Source: Microbacterium hydrocarbonoxydans
GTDB taxonomy: Bacteria; Actinomycetota; Actinomycetes; Actinomycetales; Microbacteriaceae
DNA length: 64,000 nucleotides
Direction: 5' to 3'
Assembly: GCF_023715885.1 (NCBI RefSeq)
Contig: NZ_JAMBOY010000001.1
Coordinates: 744,001 to 808,000 of the forward strand
The notes beneath the pieces are model-generated. The model did no database searches. It saw only the letters and a program-made list of their open reading frames with translations, and was not told where the DNA came from. Of the stretch, positions 52,113 to 60,128 are shown piece after piece; the first letter of the stretch is position 1, and each line of letters begins with the position of its first letter. Both the position numbers and the translations under genes were made by a program.

Positions 52113-53111
52113 GTGCGTGATGCGAACTCGATGCTGTGGAACATTCGCGTCAGTCAGCCCATGGGCCAGGTGGAACTCGCCGAACGATCCGGCGTTTCTC
52201 AAGCTGTCATCTCGGGGATCGAGAGAGGCCGCGTCACCCCCTCCGCCGAGCAGAAGACCGCACTCGCAACTGCACTGCGCGTTCCGCCTGCCCTCCTCGA
52301 CCATCGGCCTGTGCCCCCTCGCGTGCTTGCCCCGCTGCAGCGCTCCCTCCCGGCGCACGCACGCAATCGCCTGAACGCCAGCCTTGCTCTGGGGGATTTC
52401 CACGTCGGGCGGATCTTGGGCGCGGGCACCTTCGAGTTGCCCCGTGTGGAACGCCAGGCCGATCCTCGTCAGGTCGCCGGCCTCGTGCGCCTCGCGTGGA
52501 GAATTGGCGACGGCCCGATCCCGGACATGGTCGAACTGCTCGAGGAGCGTGGCGTCGTCTGTCTGATGCGTGACACACAGGCGATCCGCCGCGGCGTCAT
52601 CGGCAGTTGGCCCCGCGACCACCGCCCTCTCGTTTTCCTCGGCGCCCGCGCAACGAGACGAGCTCGCCGCTGGTCCCTAGCGGTCGAGCTCGGATTCGCC
52701 ATGATGCACTCCGACGAGCGCACAGCAGAAGCGTTTGCCGCGGAGCTACTGATGCCCCATCAGGATGTCGACTGGCAGAGCCGCGGATTGCTGGGGGTTG
52801 AACATCGCGGACCGCTGAGCCTTCTCCGAGTCGCGGAGCTCGAAACCGAATGGGGAGTGCCTGCGGAGGTGCTCGTGAAGTATGCGCGTCGCATCGGCGC
52901 CATCAACGCCACTCGTCATCGCGAGCTCATCAGCGCGGTGCATTTCATTGGAACGGACACCCCTGACGCGCGAGGAGAGCAGCCCCAGACTCTGGCGCGA
53001 GCCGTCGGCGCTCTCGTAGCGGAGGGTCGCTCCCGCGACCAGGTTGCGCGCGATGCCTTGCTCGACCCCGCCACGTTCCGGGCCGACTACTTAGCGGGTA
53101 GTAGTTCCTAG
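52113..53111 (+). CDS. XRE-ImmA/IrrE-like protein with degenerate metal site
   Basis: A 332-residue protein. An N-terminal XRE helix-turn-helix (VSQPMGQVELAERSGVSQAVISGIERGRV) is followed by an ImmA/IrrE-like domain. The family motif H-E-x-G-H appears here as AVELGFAMMH, so both zinc-ligating His of H-E-L-G-H are replaced (V and F) while the Glu and the downstream D-E-R-T-A-E-A-F-A-A-E-L-L-M-P are kept. Such proteins normally cleave a repressor; this one is predicted to be non-proteolytic. GTG 52113 lies seven bases after TACGGT, consistent with leaderless transcription. The MbcA-like gene follows 46 bases on. Confidence 0.8.
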   Translation: MRDANSMLWNIRVSQPMGQVELAERSGVSQAVISGIERGRVTPSAEQKTALATALRVPPALLDHRPVPPRVLAPLQRSLPAHARNRLNASLALGDFHVGRILGAGTFELPRVERQADPRQVAGLVRLAWRIGDGPIPDMVELLEERGVVCLMRDTQAIRRGVIGSWPRDHRPLVFLGARATRRARRWSLAVELGFAMMHSDERTAEAFAAELLMPHQDVDWQSRGLLGVEHRGPLSLLRVAELETEWGVPAEVLVKYARRIGAINATRHRELISAVHFIGTDTPDARGEQPQTLARAVGALVAEGRSRDQVARDALLDPATFRADYLAGSSS

Positions 53112-53157
53112 CGTCGGGAACGAGGTCTACGCTGACCTCATCGACGAAGGGCAGGTC

Positions 53158-53568
53158 ATGGACGAATCCGCAGTGTCTCCTCAGCCTGAGCCCCGGGATC
53201 CGTGGCGCGACATCGTCGGGCCCTGCCGCAGGTCTGAGTCCATCGGTCGCGTTCTCGGGCTGAGCGACGCGGAAGTACGCCGGGCCACTGAGTCCTTGGA
53301 GCTGCTCGCGGTAGTCACCGACGAGGGGACCACGCTCTACCCGGACTTCCAGATACACGAAGGTCGCGTCGTCGATGGCCTTCAGCAGGTCCTTGCGATC
53401 CTCCACACCGGCATCGACGACCCTTGGACGTGGACGCAGTTCCTGAACGTGGCGGTCTATGACGAAACGGAGGGCCGGGACGTGCGATGGATTGAGGAGA
53501 TGCGAGCGGGGCGTCTGGAAGCGGTCCTCAACGATGCGCGGCACACCGCATGGGCGTGGAGTTCGTAG
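53158..53568 (+). CDS. MbcA/ParS/Xre antitoxin-domain-like protein
   Basis: A 136-residue protein. The C-terminal half (GLQQVLAILHTGIDDPWTWTQFLNVAVYDETEGRDVRWIEEMRAGRLEAVLNDARHTAWAWSS) fits the DUF2384/toxin-binding domain of MbcA-ParS-Xre antitoxins, including the D-x-W-x-W and the final helix with A-x-x-A-W. The N-terminal half (RSESIGRVLGLSDAEVRRATESLELLAVVTDEGTTLYPDFQI) is a DNA-binding-like three-helix region. No RES-domain toxin lies next to it, so it may be an orphan regulator. The ImmA-like gene 46 bases upstream is the only same-strand partner. Confidence 0.7.
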   Translation: MDESAVSPQPEPRDPWRDIVGPCRRSESIGRVLGLSDAEVRRATESLELLAVVTDEGTTLYPDFQIHEGRVVDGLQQVLAILHTGIDDPWTWTQFLNVAVYDETEGRDVRWIEEMRAGRLEAVLNDARHTAWAWSS

Positions 53569-53576
53569 GCCACCGC

Positions 53577-53837
53577 TCAGTCGTAGCTACGATGCACGTG
53601 CCAGCCGTCGGCGCCCTTGAAGACGTCGAACACCAGCGACTTGCCGTCCTCATCAGTTGCTTGGAAGCGCCAACCGTAGAGACCGCGATGCTCCTCGAGC
53701 GGAGCGGTCCAGAGCGAGTCGCGCAGCCGGGTGGGAGTATCGGACACTTGCCAGCGTCGTCCGCAGAACACCATCCGGGTAGGGATGTCGTTGACCATCC
53801 ATATGGTTGCGGGTGGGTGTGGCGCCGTAGTTCGCAT
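53577..53837 (-). CDS. Small SOS-associated hypothetical protein
   Basis: An 86-residue protein (IWMVNDIPTRMVFCGRRWQVSDTPTRLRDSLW...LYGWRFQATDEDGKSLVFDVFKGADGWHVH). I recall similar sequences next to actinobacterial damage-inducible polymerase genes, but no polymerase is present here. The ATG at 53837 lies six bases after TATTCT, suggesting a leaderless message, and the LexA-like box lies directly in front of it. No catalytic motif is visible. Possibly a DNA-damage-inducible accessory protein. Confidence 0.65.
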   Translation of the reverse strand: MRTTAPHPPATIWMVNDIPTRMVFCGRRWQVSDTPTRLRDSLWTAPLEEHRGLYGWRFQATDEDGKSLVFDVFKGADGWHVHRSYD

Positions 53838-53847
53838 GCATCGAGAA

Positions 53848-53863
53848 TAGAACATAGCTTCGA
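53848..53863. promoter_or_regulatory. LexA (SOS) box, 10 of 12 consensus bases
   Basis: TAGAAC-ATAG-CTTCGA against the actinobacterial consensus TCGAAC-N4-GTTCGA gives ten matches in twelve specific positions. It sits between the -10 of the leftward gene (TATTCT) and the -10 of the rightward gene (TAGTCT at 53871), so LexA binding would block both. Confidence 0.6.
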
Positions 53864-53903
53864 ATGTTGCTAGTCTGATGCTCGGCCGAGGAAGGTGGAC
53901 GGC

Positions 53904-54227
53904 ATGGGGTCGAGCAACCGGTTGGCCGCTCACTTCGACATGCGCGCGCAACACCGCGAGATCCTTGCCGCCGCCCGCTCGGGCCCCCTCCAGTCGCTCA
54001 CCGAACGCGAAGTCGATCTCCGACATCAGCCGCTGACCACCTACCCGCAGCCCTATCAGCGCGTGCGGGCCTGGGTGCGCTTCGGGCCGCGGGCTATTCG
54101 CGTAGACGCGAAGCTCGCACGATCAACGCCGATGGCGGCCGGCATTGAGTTCCGGGCTGAAGAGACCACCTTCCGCTGTTGGGTGTGGGGGAATGCGATC
54201 ACTCTTGATCCAGAGGCCTTTCCCTGA
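53904..54227 (+). CDS. Small conserved hypothetical protein, SOS-divergent pair
   Basis: A 107-residue basic protein (PYQRVRAWVRFGPRAIRVDAKLARSTPMAAGIEFRAEETTFRCWVWGNAITLDPEAFP). The C-terminal half looks like a small beta-barrel. I have seen similar proteins close to imuB/dnaE2-type genes, but that is from memory and such genes are absent here. ATG 53904 has GAGGAAGG at ideal distance. The promoter TAGTCT lies next to the LexA-like box. Confidence 0.65.
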   Translation: MGSSNRLAAHFDMRAQHREILAAARSGPLQSLTEREVDLRHQPLTTYPQPYQRVRAWVRFGPRAIRVDAKLARSTPMAAGIEFRAEETTFRCWVWGNAITLDPEAFP

Positions 54228-54233
54228 GCGCAG

Positions 54234-54392
54234 TCATGCCGTGCCGGTCAGCTCGGTGAGCAGGGATCTGATCACAGACGAATAGTCCTGCAGGCTCTCG
54301 AGTCCGCCACGGTTGCCGACCGCGGGGTTGGGGACGCAACGCAGCGTGGGAGCGACTACGCGCGCAGTGTCGCCTCTCTCACCGAACGTCAC
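54234..54392 (-). CDS. Possible 52-residue protein
   Basis: Reading from a GTG at 54392 with GAGGTGG eight bases upstream gives VTFGERGDTARVVAPTLRCV and onward to a TGA at 54234 (52 residues), ending LQDYSSVIRSLLTELTGTA. About three quarters of its third positions are G or C, consistent with coding here. It follows the metallophosphoesterase on the same strand by 75 bases. It could be a genuine small gene or the end of an eroded one; I do not recognise it. Confidence 0.35.
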   Translation of the reverse strand: MTFGERGDTARVVAPTLRCVPNPAVGNRGGLESLQDYSSVIRSLLTELTGTA

Positions 54393-54467
54393 GAGCAAGA
54401 TCCACCTCGGCGTCCGGGGTATGAGGCCCAGCGATGACGTTCGCTCAGGGGCGAGGAGTCTTCCTCG

Positions 54468-55481
54468 TTACTCATCGTCGTCCTTGATGGGGCGCCGCGT
54501 ATGCCGGCGGCGGACGTCTTCAATGATCTCGTCCAAGGTTCGGCGTCCGTCGATATAGTCCTTTGCGTCACGGAGCGCTTCAGGTGATGGCGGGAGTCCG
54601 TCAAGGACTCCCGAGTGCAGTGCTTCCGCAGCACCATTCGCGCGCTTCTCATGTGCGATGTGGTCGTCCTCCCACTGCTCGGCGAGTCCGCGGATGATGG
54701 CGAGGTGAGGTGTCGCCATCTTCAAGGTACGCATGTCAAGTAGAGCCACATTCCAGTTCTGTCCCTCACGGCCAAGGCTCGCGACCCGGCGCCCGTCCGC
54801 GGTCCTTCCTCCCGCCGCAACATGCATATGCCCGTGCGCAAGCAGCTCGGGGCGTACGGCATCCCAGACCTCGCTGATCCGTGCACGCGAGGCTGCGGAC
54901 GCCTCGAGCGCGCTCGCTGGAAACCCGTCGGGGTTCCTCTGCAAGATCTCCCGGACCTTGCGGATGGGGGTGTCAGCTGGGGACTCGTGGCTGAGCATCA
55001 GGTCCGCGGGGCCACCGGCGATGGCCGCGGCTACATGCTTATCGGTGATGGCCTCGTCGGGCCACCATGTGAGCCCTTCGATCCGAGATTCGCGGTCAAC
55101 CGACGCCGCCCCGCCGAGTGAGAGGACGCTTCGGCCGCCGATGGTCAGGCGCGCGGGGCGAGCGAGCAGCCAGACGATGTCGGAGACACGGATCGCTGCC
55201 CCAGGCTGCTCTGCGAAGAGTGGGGTGATTTCGCCCCACGGTTCATGGTTGCCAAGCGTGACGTAGATGCGGTTGATGTGAGTCTCGGCGAAGATCGCGT
55301 CGGTCTCAGCCGGCGGCATCCACCAGTCACCGAGATGCAGGAGCGTGGTCACCTCCGGCGCCAAGGTTGGAAGCGCACGCGACACCATGCGGGCCCAGCC
55401 GACGTTGCCGTGCCAGTCGCCACACACGGCTACGCGTTGATCTGGCAGCGCGATGTGCTCGGCGTACTCACGCGCTTTCAT
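54468..55481 (-). CDS. Calcineurin-like metallophosphoesterase
   Basis: A 337-residue metal-dependent phosphoesterase. The motif sequence is complete: GDWHGN (D-x-H), HLGDWW (G-D-x-x), LGNHEPWG (G-N-H-E), LSHESP (His) and HGHMHVAAG (G-H-x-H). The start ATG at 55481 has AGGAT five bases upstream; a longer frame adds eleven residues. The last 80 residues are helical and extra. Substrates of related enzymes vary (nucleotides, phosphoproteins, RNA ends). It is a same-strand neighbour of two small genes and lies just outside the transposon module. Confidence 0.88.
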   Translation of the reverse strand: MKAREYAEHIALPDQRVAVCGDWHGNVGWARMVSRALPTLAPEVTTLLHLGDWWMPPAETDAIFAETHINRIYVTLGNHEPWGEITPLFAEQPGAAIRVSDIVWLLARPARLTIGGRSVLSLGGAASVDRESRIEGLTWWPDEAITDKHVAAAIAGGPADLMLSHESPADTPIRKVREILQRNPDGFPASALEASAASRARISEVWDAVRPELLAHGHMHVAAGGRTADGRRVASLGREGQNWNVALLDMRTLKMATPHLAIIRGLAEQWEDDHIAHEKRANGAAEALHSGVLDGLPPSPEALRDAKDYIDGRRTLDEIIEDVRRRHTRRPIKDDDE

Positions 55482-55564
55482 TGTGATCCTTTTGCCCGAG
55501 GGCGTCGATCTCATGCGATGTCATGGCCGCGAAGATACTCCGCAATCACCCCACGAAATAGAGC

Positions 55565-55599
55565 TTGCGATGCACCACCTTTGCGGATATCATTCCGCA
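55565..55599 (+). promoter_or_regulatory. Promoter TTGCGA-17-TATCAT overlapped by a perfect palindrome
   Basis: TTGCGA (55565-55570), a 17-base spacer and TATCAT (55588-55593) form one of the best promoters in the window. The -10 is embedded in TGCGGA-TATCAT-TCCGCA (55582-55599), an 18-base palindrome with six perfect pairs per arm. The first ATG downstream (55602) is nine bases after the -10, fitting a leaderless message for a 30-residue peptide ending at 55694. A related TGCGGA half-site is near 55540-55550. A repressor bound here would shut the promoter; the helix-turn-helix protein at 55757 is a candidate. Confidence 0.5.
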
Positions 55600-55614
55600 G
55601 CATGAACCATCAGT

Positions 55615-55827
55615 TCATTCCTGCGCGGCGAGGTGGGCGACCGGCCCTCGTCGTGATTCTCCGTCTCCGGTCACGCGCCAGCCCTCGAAGCTGATTTGAG
55701 CTCCGTCGCCGAGTGCACGCGCTCGGATCTGCGACCGGGCCTCAACGGAACGGCGTTTATCGCCGTGCAAACTGCGCTTGAGTCGCCGTGACAGTGCGGC
55801 GTAGTTCCCCTCGAAGGAACCACACAT
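55615..55827 (-). CDS. Possible small gene overlapping the XRE 3' end
   Basis: The reading frame from ATG 55827 encodes about 70 residues ending ARALGDGAQISFEGWRVTGDGESRRGPVAHLAAQE. Residue composition looks protein-like, and it runs out of frame over the last 70 bases of the helix-turn-helix gene. No clear ribosome binding site. It may be a small coupled gene or a decayed fragment. Low confidence. Confidence 0.3.
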   Translation of the reverse strand: MCGSFEGNYAALSRRLKRSLHGDKRRSVEARSQIRARALGDGAQISFEGWRVTGDGESRRGPVAHLAAQE

Positions 55828-56149
55828 CGAGCTGCGCTCCAACGAGTTCACGCAGGCGTCCGATGTCCTCGAGCTGCATGACCACGCGCCCGCTCAGCAC
55901 CTTATGCAAGCGGTCGTAGGGAACCCCGAGCGCTTCTGCCAAGAGGGTGATCTTCGGCTGATCGGAGTGGGGCATGTACAGGTTCTGCACTCCGTAGCTG
56001 ATCTGATGCTGCGTCTTGGCGGCGCTTCGTCGCGCCCTGACGCGCGCATCACACCCGGGTTCGAGGGCCACCCAGTCGATGTTCTCCATCTGTCCGAACT
56101 GGCGCGGGGTCACAGCGAACTGTCGCGGGACGTAACGGGGGTTAGACAC
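55757..56149 (-). CDS. Helix-turn-helix protein flanking the transposon module
   Basis: A 130-residue protein with GTG start. Near the middle, QISYGVQNLYMPHSDQPKITLLAEALGVPYDRLHKVLSGRVVMQLEDIGRLRELVG forms an XRE-like fold. It is divergent from the TnsA-like gene across 114 bases that contain direct repeats, so it could regulate the transposition operon or belong to the element. No known domain name can be given with certainty. Confidence 0.65.
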   Translation of the reverse strand: MSNPRYVPRQFAVTPRQFGQMENIDWVALEPGCDARVRARRSAAKTQHQISYGVQNLYMPHSDQPKITLLAEALGVPYDRLHKVLSGRVVMQLEDIGRLRELVGAQLDVWFLRGELRRTVTATQAQFARR

Positions 56150-56177
56150 GGATTTCGCACCTCAGCGAGCTAGGGAG

Positions 56178-56248
56178 AGCCAAAAGACATATGCCAAAGC
56201 CAATAGACCTAAAAGAGTGCCGATCTGACCCTCCAAGCCAGAAGGAAC
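56178..56248. repeat. Iterated AGCCAAnAGAC direct repeats upstream of tnsA
   Basis: AGCCAAAAGACAT at 56178, AGCCAATAGACCT at 56198 and a degenerate AGCCAGAAGGAAC at 56236 are spaced 20 and 38 bases apart. Tn7 TnsB sites are also near-20-base repeats placed at the element end next to tnsA, so these are candidates for transposase binding sites. The stretch is less GC-rich than its flanks. Confidence 0.45.
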
Positions 56249-56263
56249 GCGCATACAAACCTC

Positions 56264-57001
56264 ATGAGCAAGAACACAGGCATCAGAAAGTCGCGAGGCG
56301 ACGGATACGACCGTATCGAATGGCTCGACGCGGCGGGCAACAAGCACGCCGTTCGGGCCGACAATCCCATCACCGCTGCCGAGGTCATCCCGGGAGAGCG
56401 CACGCGTCGACCGGGTAAGTACCGCGGTCAGGCGACCTACCAGGGCCGCTACTGGTGCGCCGGCATCGAGGGTCACGTTTTCCACGAGTCCATGGCGGAG
56501 TTCACCGGACTCATGCTTATCGACCACCTCTACGACATCGTCCAGCTCTTCGCGCAGCCGCTGCTGCTCACCTTCGCGGACGGGACGTTCCACTACCCAG
56601 ACTTCCTGGCAATCGAAGCCGACGCCACCCGCCACCTCGTCGACGTCCACCTGCAGACACTGACCACGCCGGCACACGAGCTCGCCTTCGAGCAGACCCG
56701 CAAGCTCTGCGAACGTCTCGGCTGGCGTTTCACGGTCATCGACCAGCTCGACGACATCGTGCGCTGGAACCTCGAGGCCATGGCCCGCTATCACCATCCG
56801 CGCTATCTGCCGACAGCCCAGCTGGAGAAGCAGATTCTCCGGGCGGCTGCCCGCACCGCGACGTTCGGAGAACTCCGCGAAGCCCTACGCACCAATCGTC
56901 CCGGCGAGCACATGCCCGCCATCTACAACATGCTCTGGAACCGCCACCTTCACATCGACATCACCAAGCCCCTGACCGACCTCACCCCGCTTTCCGCCTG
57001 A
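56264..57001 (+). CDS. TnsA-like transposon endonuclease subunit
   Basis: A 245-residue protein with a TnsA-like nuclease fold. TnsA cuts the 5' ends of the transposon in Tn7, letting the element move by cut-and-paste. Here E75/E79 (EGHVFHESMAEF), D113 (HYPDFLAIEA) and D127-V-H129 (LVDVHLQTL) line up with the E-D-(Q/D)-x-K motif, but the usual catalytic Lys is replaced by His129. The rest (FEQTRKLCERLGWRFTVIDQLDD) is the typical helical C-terminal part of the nuclease domain. First gene of the module, 28 bases before the transposase gene. Whether it still cuts is uncertain. Confidence 0.8.
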   Translation: MSKNTGIRKSRGDGYDRIEWLDAAGNKHAVRADNPITAAEVIPGERTRRPGKYRGQATYQGRYWCAGIEGHVFHESMAEFTGLMLIDHLYDIVQLFAQPLLLTFADGTFHYPDFLAIEADATRHLVDVHLQTLTTPAHELAFEQTRKLCERLGWRFTVIDQLDDIVRWNLEAMARYHHPRYLPTAQLEKQILRAAARTATFGELREALRTNRPGEHMPAIYNMLWNRHLHIDITKPLTDLTPLSA

Positions 57002-57029
57002 ACCAACCCATCCAACAAGGAGATTCAAA

Positions 57030-59009
57030 ATGACCATTCCCCGCACCGTCGCCATCGGCGACACCCTCGACCTCGAGGCCGGCGCCTTCACCATCGCTGG
57101 CTACGGCAACGGAGTGTTCCGGCTCCGGGACGACCTCACCAACCAGTACGAGCTCATCCACCACACCGAACTCAGCCGCCTGCTCCCGCCGGGACAGGCC
57201 ACGGACACGAACTCGAAGTCGGTCGCCGAGTCCACCCTCTCCGAGGCGATGGCCGGACTGACCGATGAGGCACGGTTCCTCATCCCGCACCTGCAGGAGC
57301 TGGTTGACGGCTCGCCCGCGGTCGGAGACGTCCCACGCGAGCAGTACGCCCTCGGCATCCCGATGGGTACCCGCCTCCTGTCGAAGTGGAAGGAGCTCAC
57401 CGACGGGGGCTTCGACATCTCGCCCGACACGCTGAAGCGGCGCATGCAGCGCTACCGCAAGGCGGGCGTCGAAAGCCTTGTCGATGGCCGCTCCGTCAGG
57501 CGGCAGACCGCACTCGGGCGGGCTGACAAGAGGGTGACGGATGCGCTGGCGGAGGTCATCGCCGGCTACGTCGGGCGTTCGAGCCCTTCGTACACGCGGG
57601 TCCGGGTCGAACTGAAGCAACTGTTGCTGACTCAGTACCCGAACCCGGAAGCGCGCCCGTCGGTGCCGTCGTTGTCCACGGTCAAGCGGTATGTGGCAGC
57701 GCTCGATGGCGAGAACCCGACGACGCCGGCGCGGCGACGCGAGACCAACGCGCTCGCGCCGACCCGACAGCACAAGCCGCGGCTCGTGTCCGCACCCGGC
57801 GATGAGTGCCAGATTGACACGACCGTCTTCGACGCGTTCGTCCGCCTCCCCGACGGGAAGGTCTCCCGCCCCTTCCTCACCATCCTCATCGACAAGCGCA
57901 CCCGCTCCATCATCGCGTTCAACTTCACGGCCGACGCACCTACCGGCTACGACCACGCTGTGCTCCTCGCCAACGCCCTCGTGCCGCGCAAGCTGCGCTC
58001 GTGGCACACCCACTACGACACGCTCTCGCTCCCGCGCATGCCGTGGTCCGAGTACCTCGACGAGGAACAGCTCAAGGAGTACGACACCTTCCGGCCGTAC
58101 ATCTTCCCGCGCCGCATCATCACCGACAACGGTCAGGACTACAAGTCCACCGTGTTCCGTCTCGCCTGCGACCGCTACGGAATCCACCTCACCGAGGCGC
58201 CCCTGAAGGCACCGACGAGCAAGGCGCACGTCGAGCGTCACTTCTCGACCGTCAACACGATGTTCGCCCAGTACCTCCCCGGGTACGTCCACAGCAACGT
58301 GCAGTCGCGTGGAGAGAATGCCGGCAAGGAGAACGTGCTGAAGCTGGAGGAGGTCGCCGAGCTCTTCGACCGCTGGCTGGCTATCATCTGGCAGAACCGT
58401 CGACACGACGGCCTCGTCGACCACCTCCAGCCGAACCTCCGGCACACCCCGAACACCATGTTCGCCGCGTCGGTCGAACTGCAGGGACACTTCGTCGTCC
58501 CGTGCGCGGAGGACGACTTCATCGCGCTCATGCCGAGCGTCGAACGGACCATCCAGAACGACGGCATCGAACTCAACGGGCGCATGTACGACAGCCCGCA
58601 CCTGGCGGCCCAGCGAGGCATCCGAAACTCCGACGGTTCGAAGAAGAAGTTCGCGGTCCACTTCGACCCGGCCGACATCACCCGTGCCTGGGCCCGCGTC
58701 GATACCGAGTGGGTCATGTGCACCTGGGTGGCGAAGGATGGCATGTCCCGTCCGCTCGAGCGCACCCTCAACGAAATCGCTCACAGGCTCACGACCGCGA
58801 ACACCGGCTTCAAGAATGACGAAGCGGACGAGCTGATGGTGCGGCTGCGCGACGAGTTCGTCGCCCAGCAGGAGGCTGAGGCCGAAGCGCGCGTGGCGGC
58901 TGCCAAGGCCGAAGCCGCAAAGGTCAAGTCCAGCGACGTGCTGGAAAACGTCCGTGCCGGGAACGGCGACGACAGCTTCGACAACCCGATGGACCTCACC
59001 GTCGGCTGA
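57030..59009 (+). CDS. TnsB/TniA-like DDE transposase
   Basis: A 659-residue Mu/Tn7-type transposase. N-terminal winged-helix DNA-binding parts (about 115-225: ISPDTLKRRMQRYRKAGVESLVDGR; YTRVRVELKQLLLTQY) precede an RNase-H-like catalytic core. The acidic triad is Asp263 (ECQIDTTVFDAF), Asp366 (IITDNGQDYK) and Glu402 (AHVERHFSTVN), with 35 residues between the last two as in the D-D-35-E class. A Mu C-terminal-type beta-barrel follows (about 530-590), then a helical, charged C-terminal tail that would bind TnsC. The ribosome binding site AAGGAG precedes the ATG. All key residues are intact. Confidence 0.93.
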   Translation: MTIPRTVAIGDTLDLEAGAFTIAGYGNGVFRLRDDLTNQYELIHHTELSRLLPPGQATDTNSKSVAESTLSEAMAGLTDEARFLIPHLQELVDGSPAVGDVPREQYALGIPMGTRLLSKWKELTDGGFDISPDTLKRRMQRYRKAGVESLVDGRSVRRQTALGRADKRVTDALAEVIAGYVGRSSPSYTRVRVELKQLLLTQYPNPEARPSVPSLSTVKRYVAALDGENPTTPARRRETNALAPTRQHKPRLVSAPGDECQIDTTVFDAFVRLPDGKVSRPFLTILIDKRTRSIIAFNFTADAPTGYDHAVLLANALVPRKLRSWHTHYDTLSLPRMPWSEYLDEEQLKEYDTFRPYIFPRRIITDNGQDYKSTVFRLACDRYGIHLTEAPLKAPTSKAHVERHFSTVNTMFAQYLPGYVHSNVQSRGENAGKENVLKLEEVAELFDRWLAIIWQNRRHDGLVDHLQPNLRHTPNTMFAASVELQGHFVVPCAEDDFIALMPSVERTIQNDGIELNGRMYDSPHLAAQRGIRNSDGSKKKFAVHFDPADITRAWARVDTEWVMCTWVAKDGMSRPLERTLNEIAHRLTTANTGFKNDEADELMVRLRDEFVAQQEAEAEARVAAAKAEAAKVKSSDVLENVRAGNGDDSFDNPMDLTVG

Positions 59010-59036
59010 CCCGCAAGAAACAGACAGGACAGAAGC

Positions 59037-60128
59037 ATGTTCCACAATCCCAACGAAGCCGCGGCGGTCGGCCACTTCAACCGCCGCGAGGCACTCGAAC
59101 ACCTCCTCGAGAGCTACAGCGCGCCGAAGACGGAGACCGTCACGGTCGAGCAGTACAAGAAGTGGACGCCGGCCAAGCGCATGGCATTCAACGACCGGCG
59201 TAGCGCCCGCATCGCCGGCTCCATCGTCATCGAAACGCCCTCCATCAGAGAACTCAAGCTCGAATGTCGACGTGCGGCTCAGTTCGCGAACCGCGCCGTC
59301 GGACGTATGGGGGTCATCCTCACCGGGCCCGCGACCATGGGCAAGACGACGGCAGCCCTGCGCGTCATGGTGGGGACCTTCCAGCGCCACGTCCAGCGCT
59401 ACCCCAATTGGAGGGAGCTCGGCCACATCCCCGTGGTGTACATCGAGATTCCCAGCGGCGCCAACGGTAAGCGCGTCATGGGGGCGTTCCTCGATTTCTT
59501 CGGGGAGCCCGCGCCGAACCGAATGACACTGGAAGAGCGCACGCGCATCGTCACGTCCATCCTCACCGCGAGCAACACCTCGCTCGTCGTCTTCGACGAG
59601 GTCCAGAACCTGTCCGGCGTCTCCAGTCATGGCCGGTTCGAGGCCGCGCAGTCCATCAAGAACTTGATGAACAGCGTGCGCAGCGTCCCCCTGTACGTCG
59701 GCATCAACCTCGACAAGACCGCGTTCACCAACAACGACCTCGGTGCACAATTCTCGAGCCGCAGCCGACTGGTGAAGCTGGGAAAGCTCGACATCAGCAC
59801 CCCCACGGGTCAGTCCTTGTGGGGTGGAGTCATCCAGGGATTCGAGCGACAGTTTGGGCTCCTCAATCACCCCGAGAAGACACTCCTGACGGCGGAGAAC
59901 GCGCGGTACCTGCACACTCGCACGCGCGGTTCGCTCGGGGCGCTGTCTCGGCTCCTCTCCATCGCCGCGCTCGACCTCATCGACGCCGACGACCCGGAAA
60001 ACGAGCGCATCACCATCGAGCAGCTCGAAGACATCAAGCTCGACCTGACCACCGAGCGCGAACTCCTGGGGAGCAAGGACAACGTCGGAGTCAGCCGGCG
60101 TGGGAAGGGGGCACGTCGTGCTGCCTGA
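59037..60128 (+). CDS. TnsC/TniB-like AAA+ ATPase
   Basis: A 363-residue AAA+ regulator of transposition that links target selection to the transposase. The Walker A motif is LTGPATMGKTTAA (K103); Walker B is LVVFDEVQNL (D187, E188); the sensor region is SVPLYVGINL. The N-terminal 70 residues and the C-terminal helical domain are typical of the family. The gene overlaps tniQ by 11 bases if tniQ starts at GTG 60118, suggesting coupled translation. Confidence 0.92.
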   Translation: MFHNPNEAAAVGHFNRREALEHLLESYSAPKTETVTVEQYKKWTPAKRMAFNDRRSARIAGSIVIETPSIRELKLECRRAAQFANRAVGRMGVILTGPATMGKTTAALRVMVGTFQRHVQRYPNWRELGHIPVVYIEIPSGANGKRVMGAFLDFFGEPAPNRMTLEERTRIVTSILTASNTSLVVFDEVQNLSGVSSHGRFEAAQSIKNLMNSVRSVPLYVGINLDKTAFTNNDLGAQFSSRSRLVKLGKLDISTPTGQSLWGGVIQGFERQFGLLNHPEKTLLTAENARYLHTRTRGSLGALSRLLSIAALDLIDADDPENERITIEQLEDIKLDLTTERELLGSKDNVGVSRRGKGARRAA

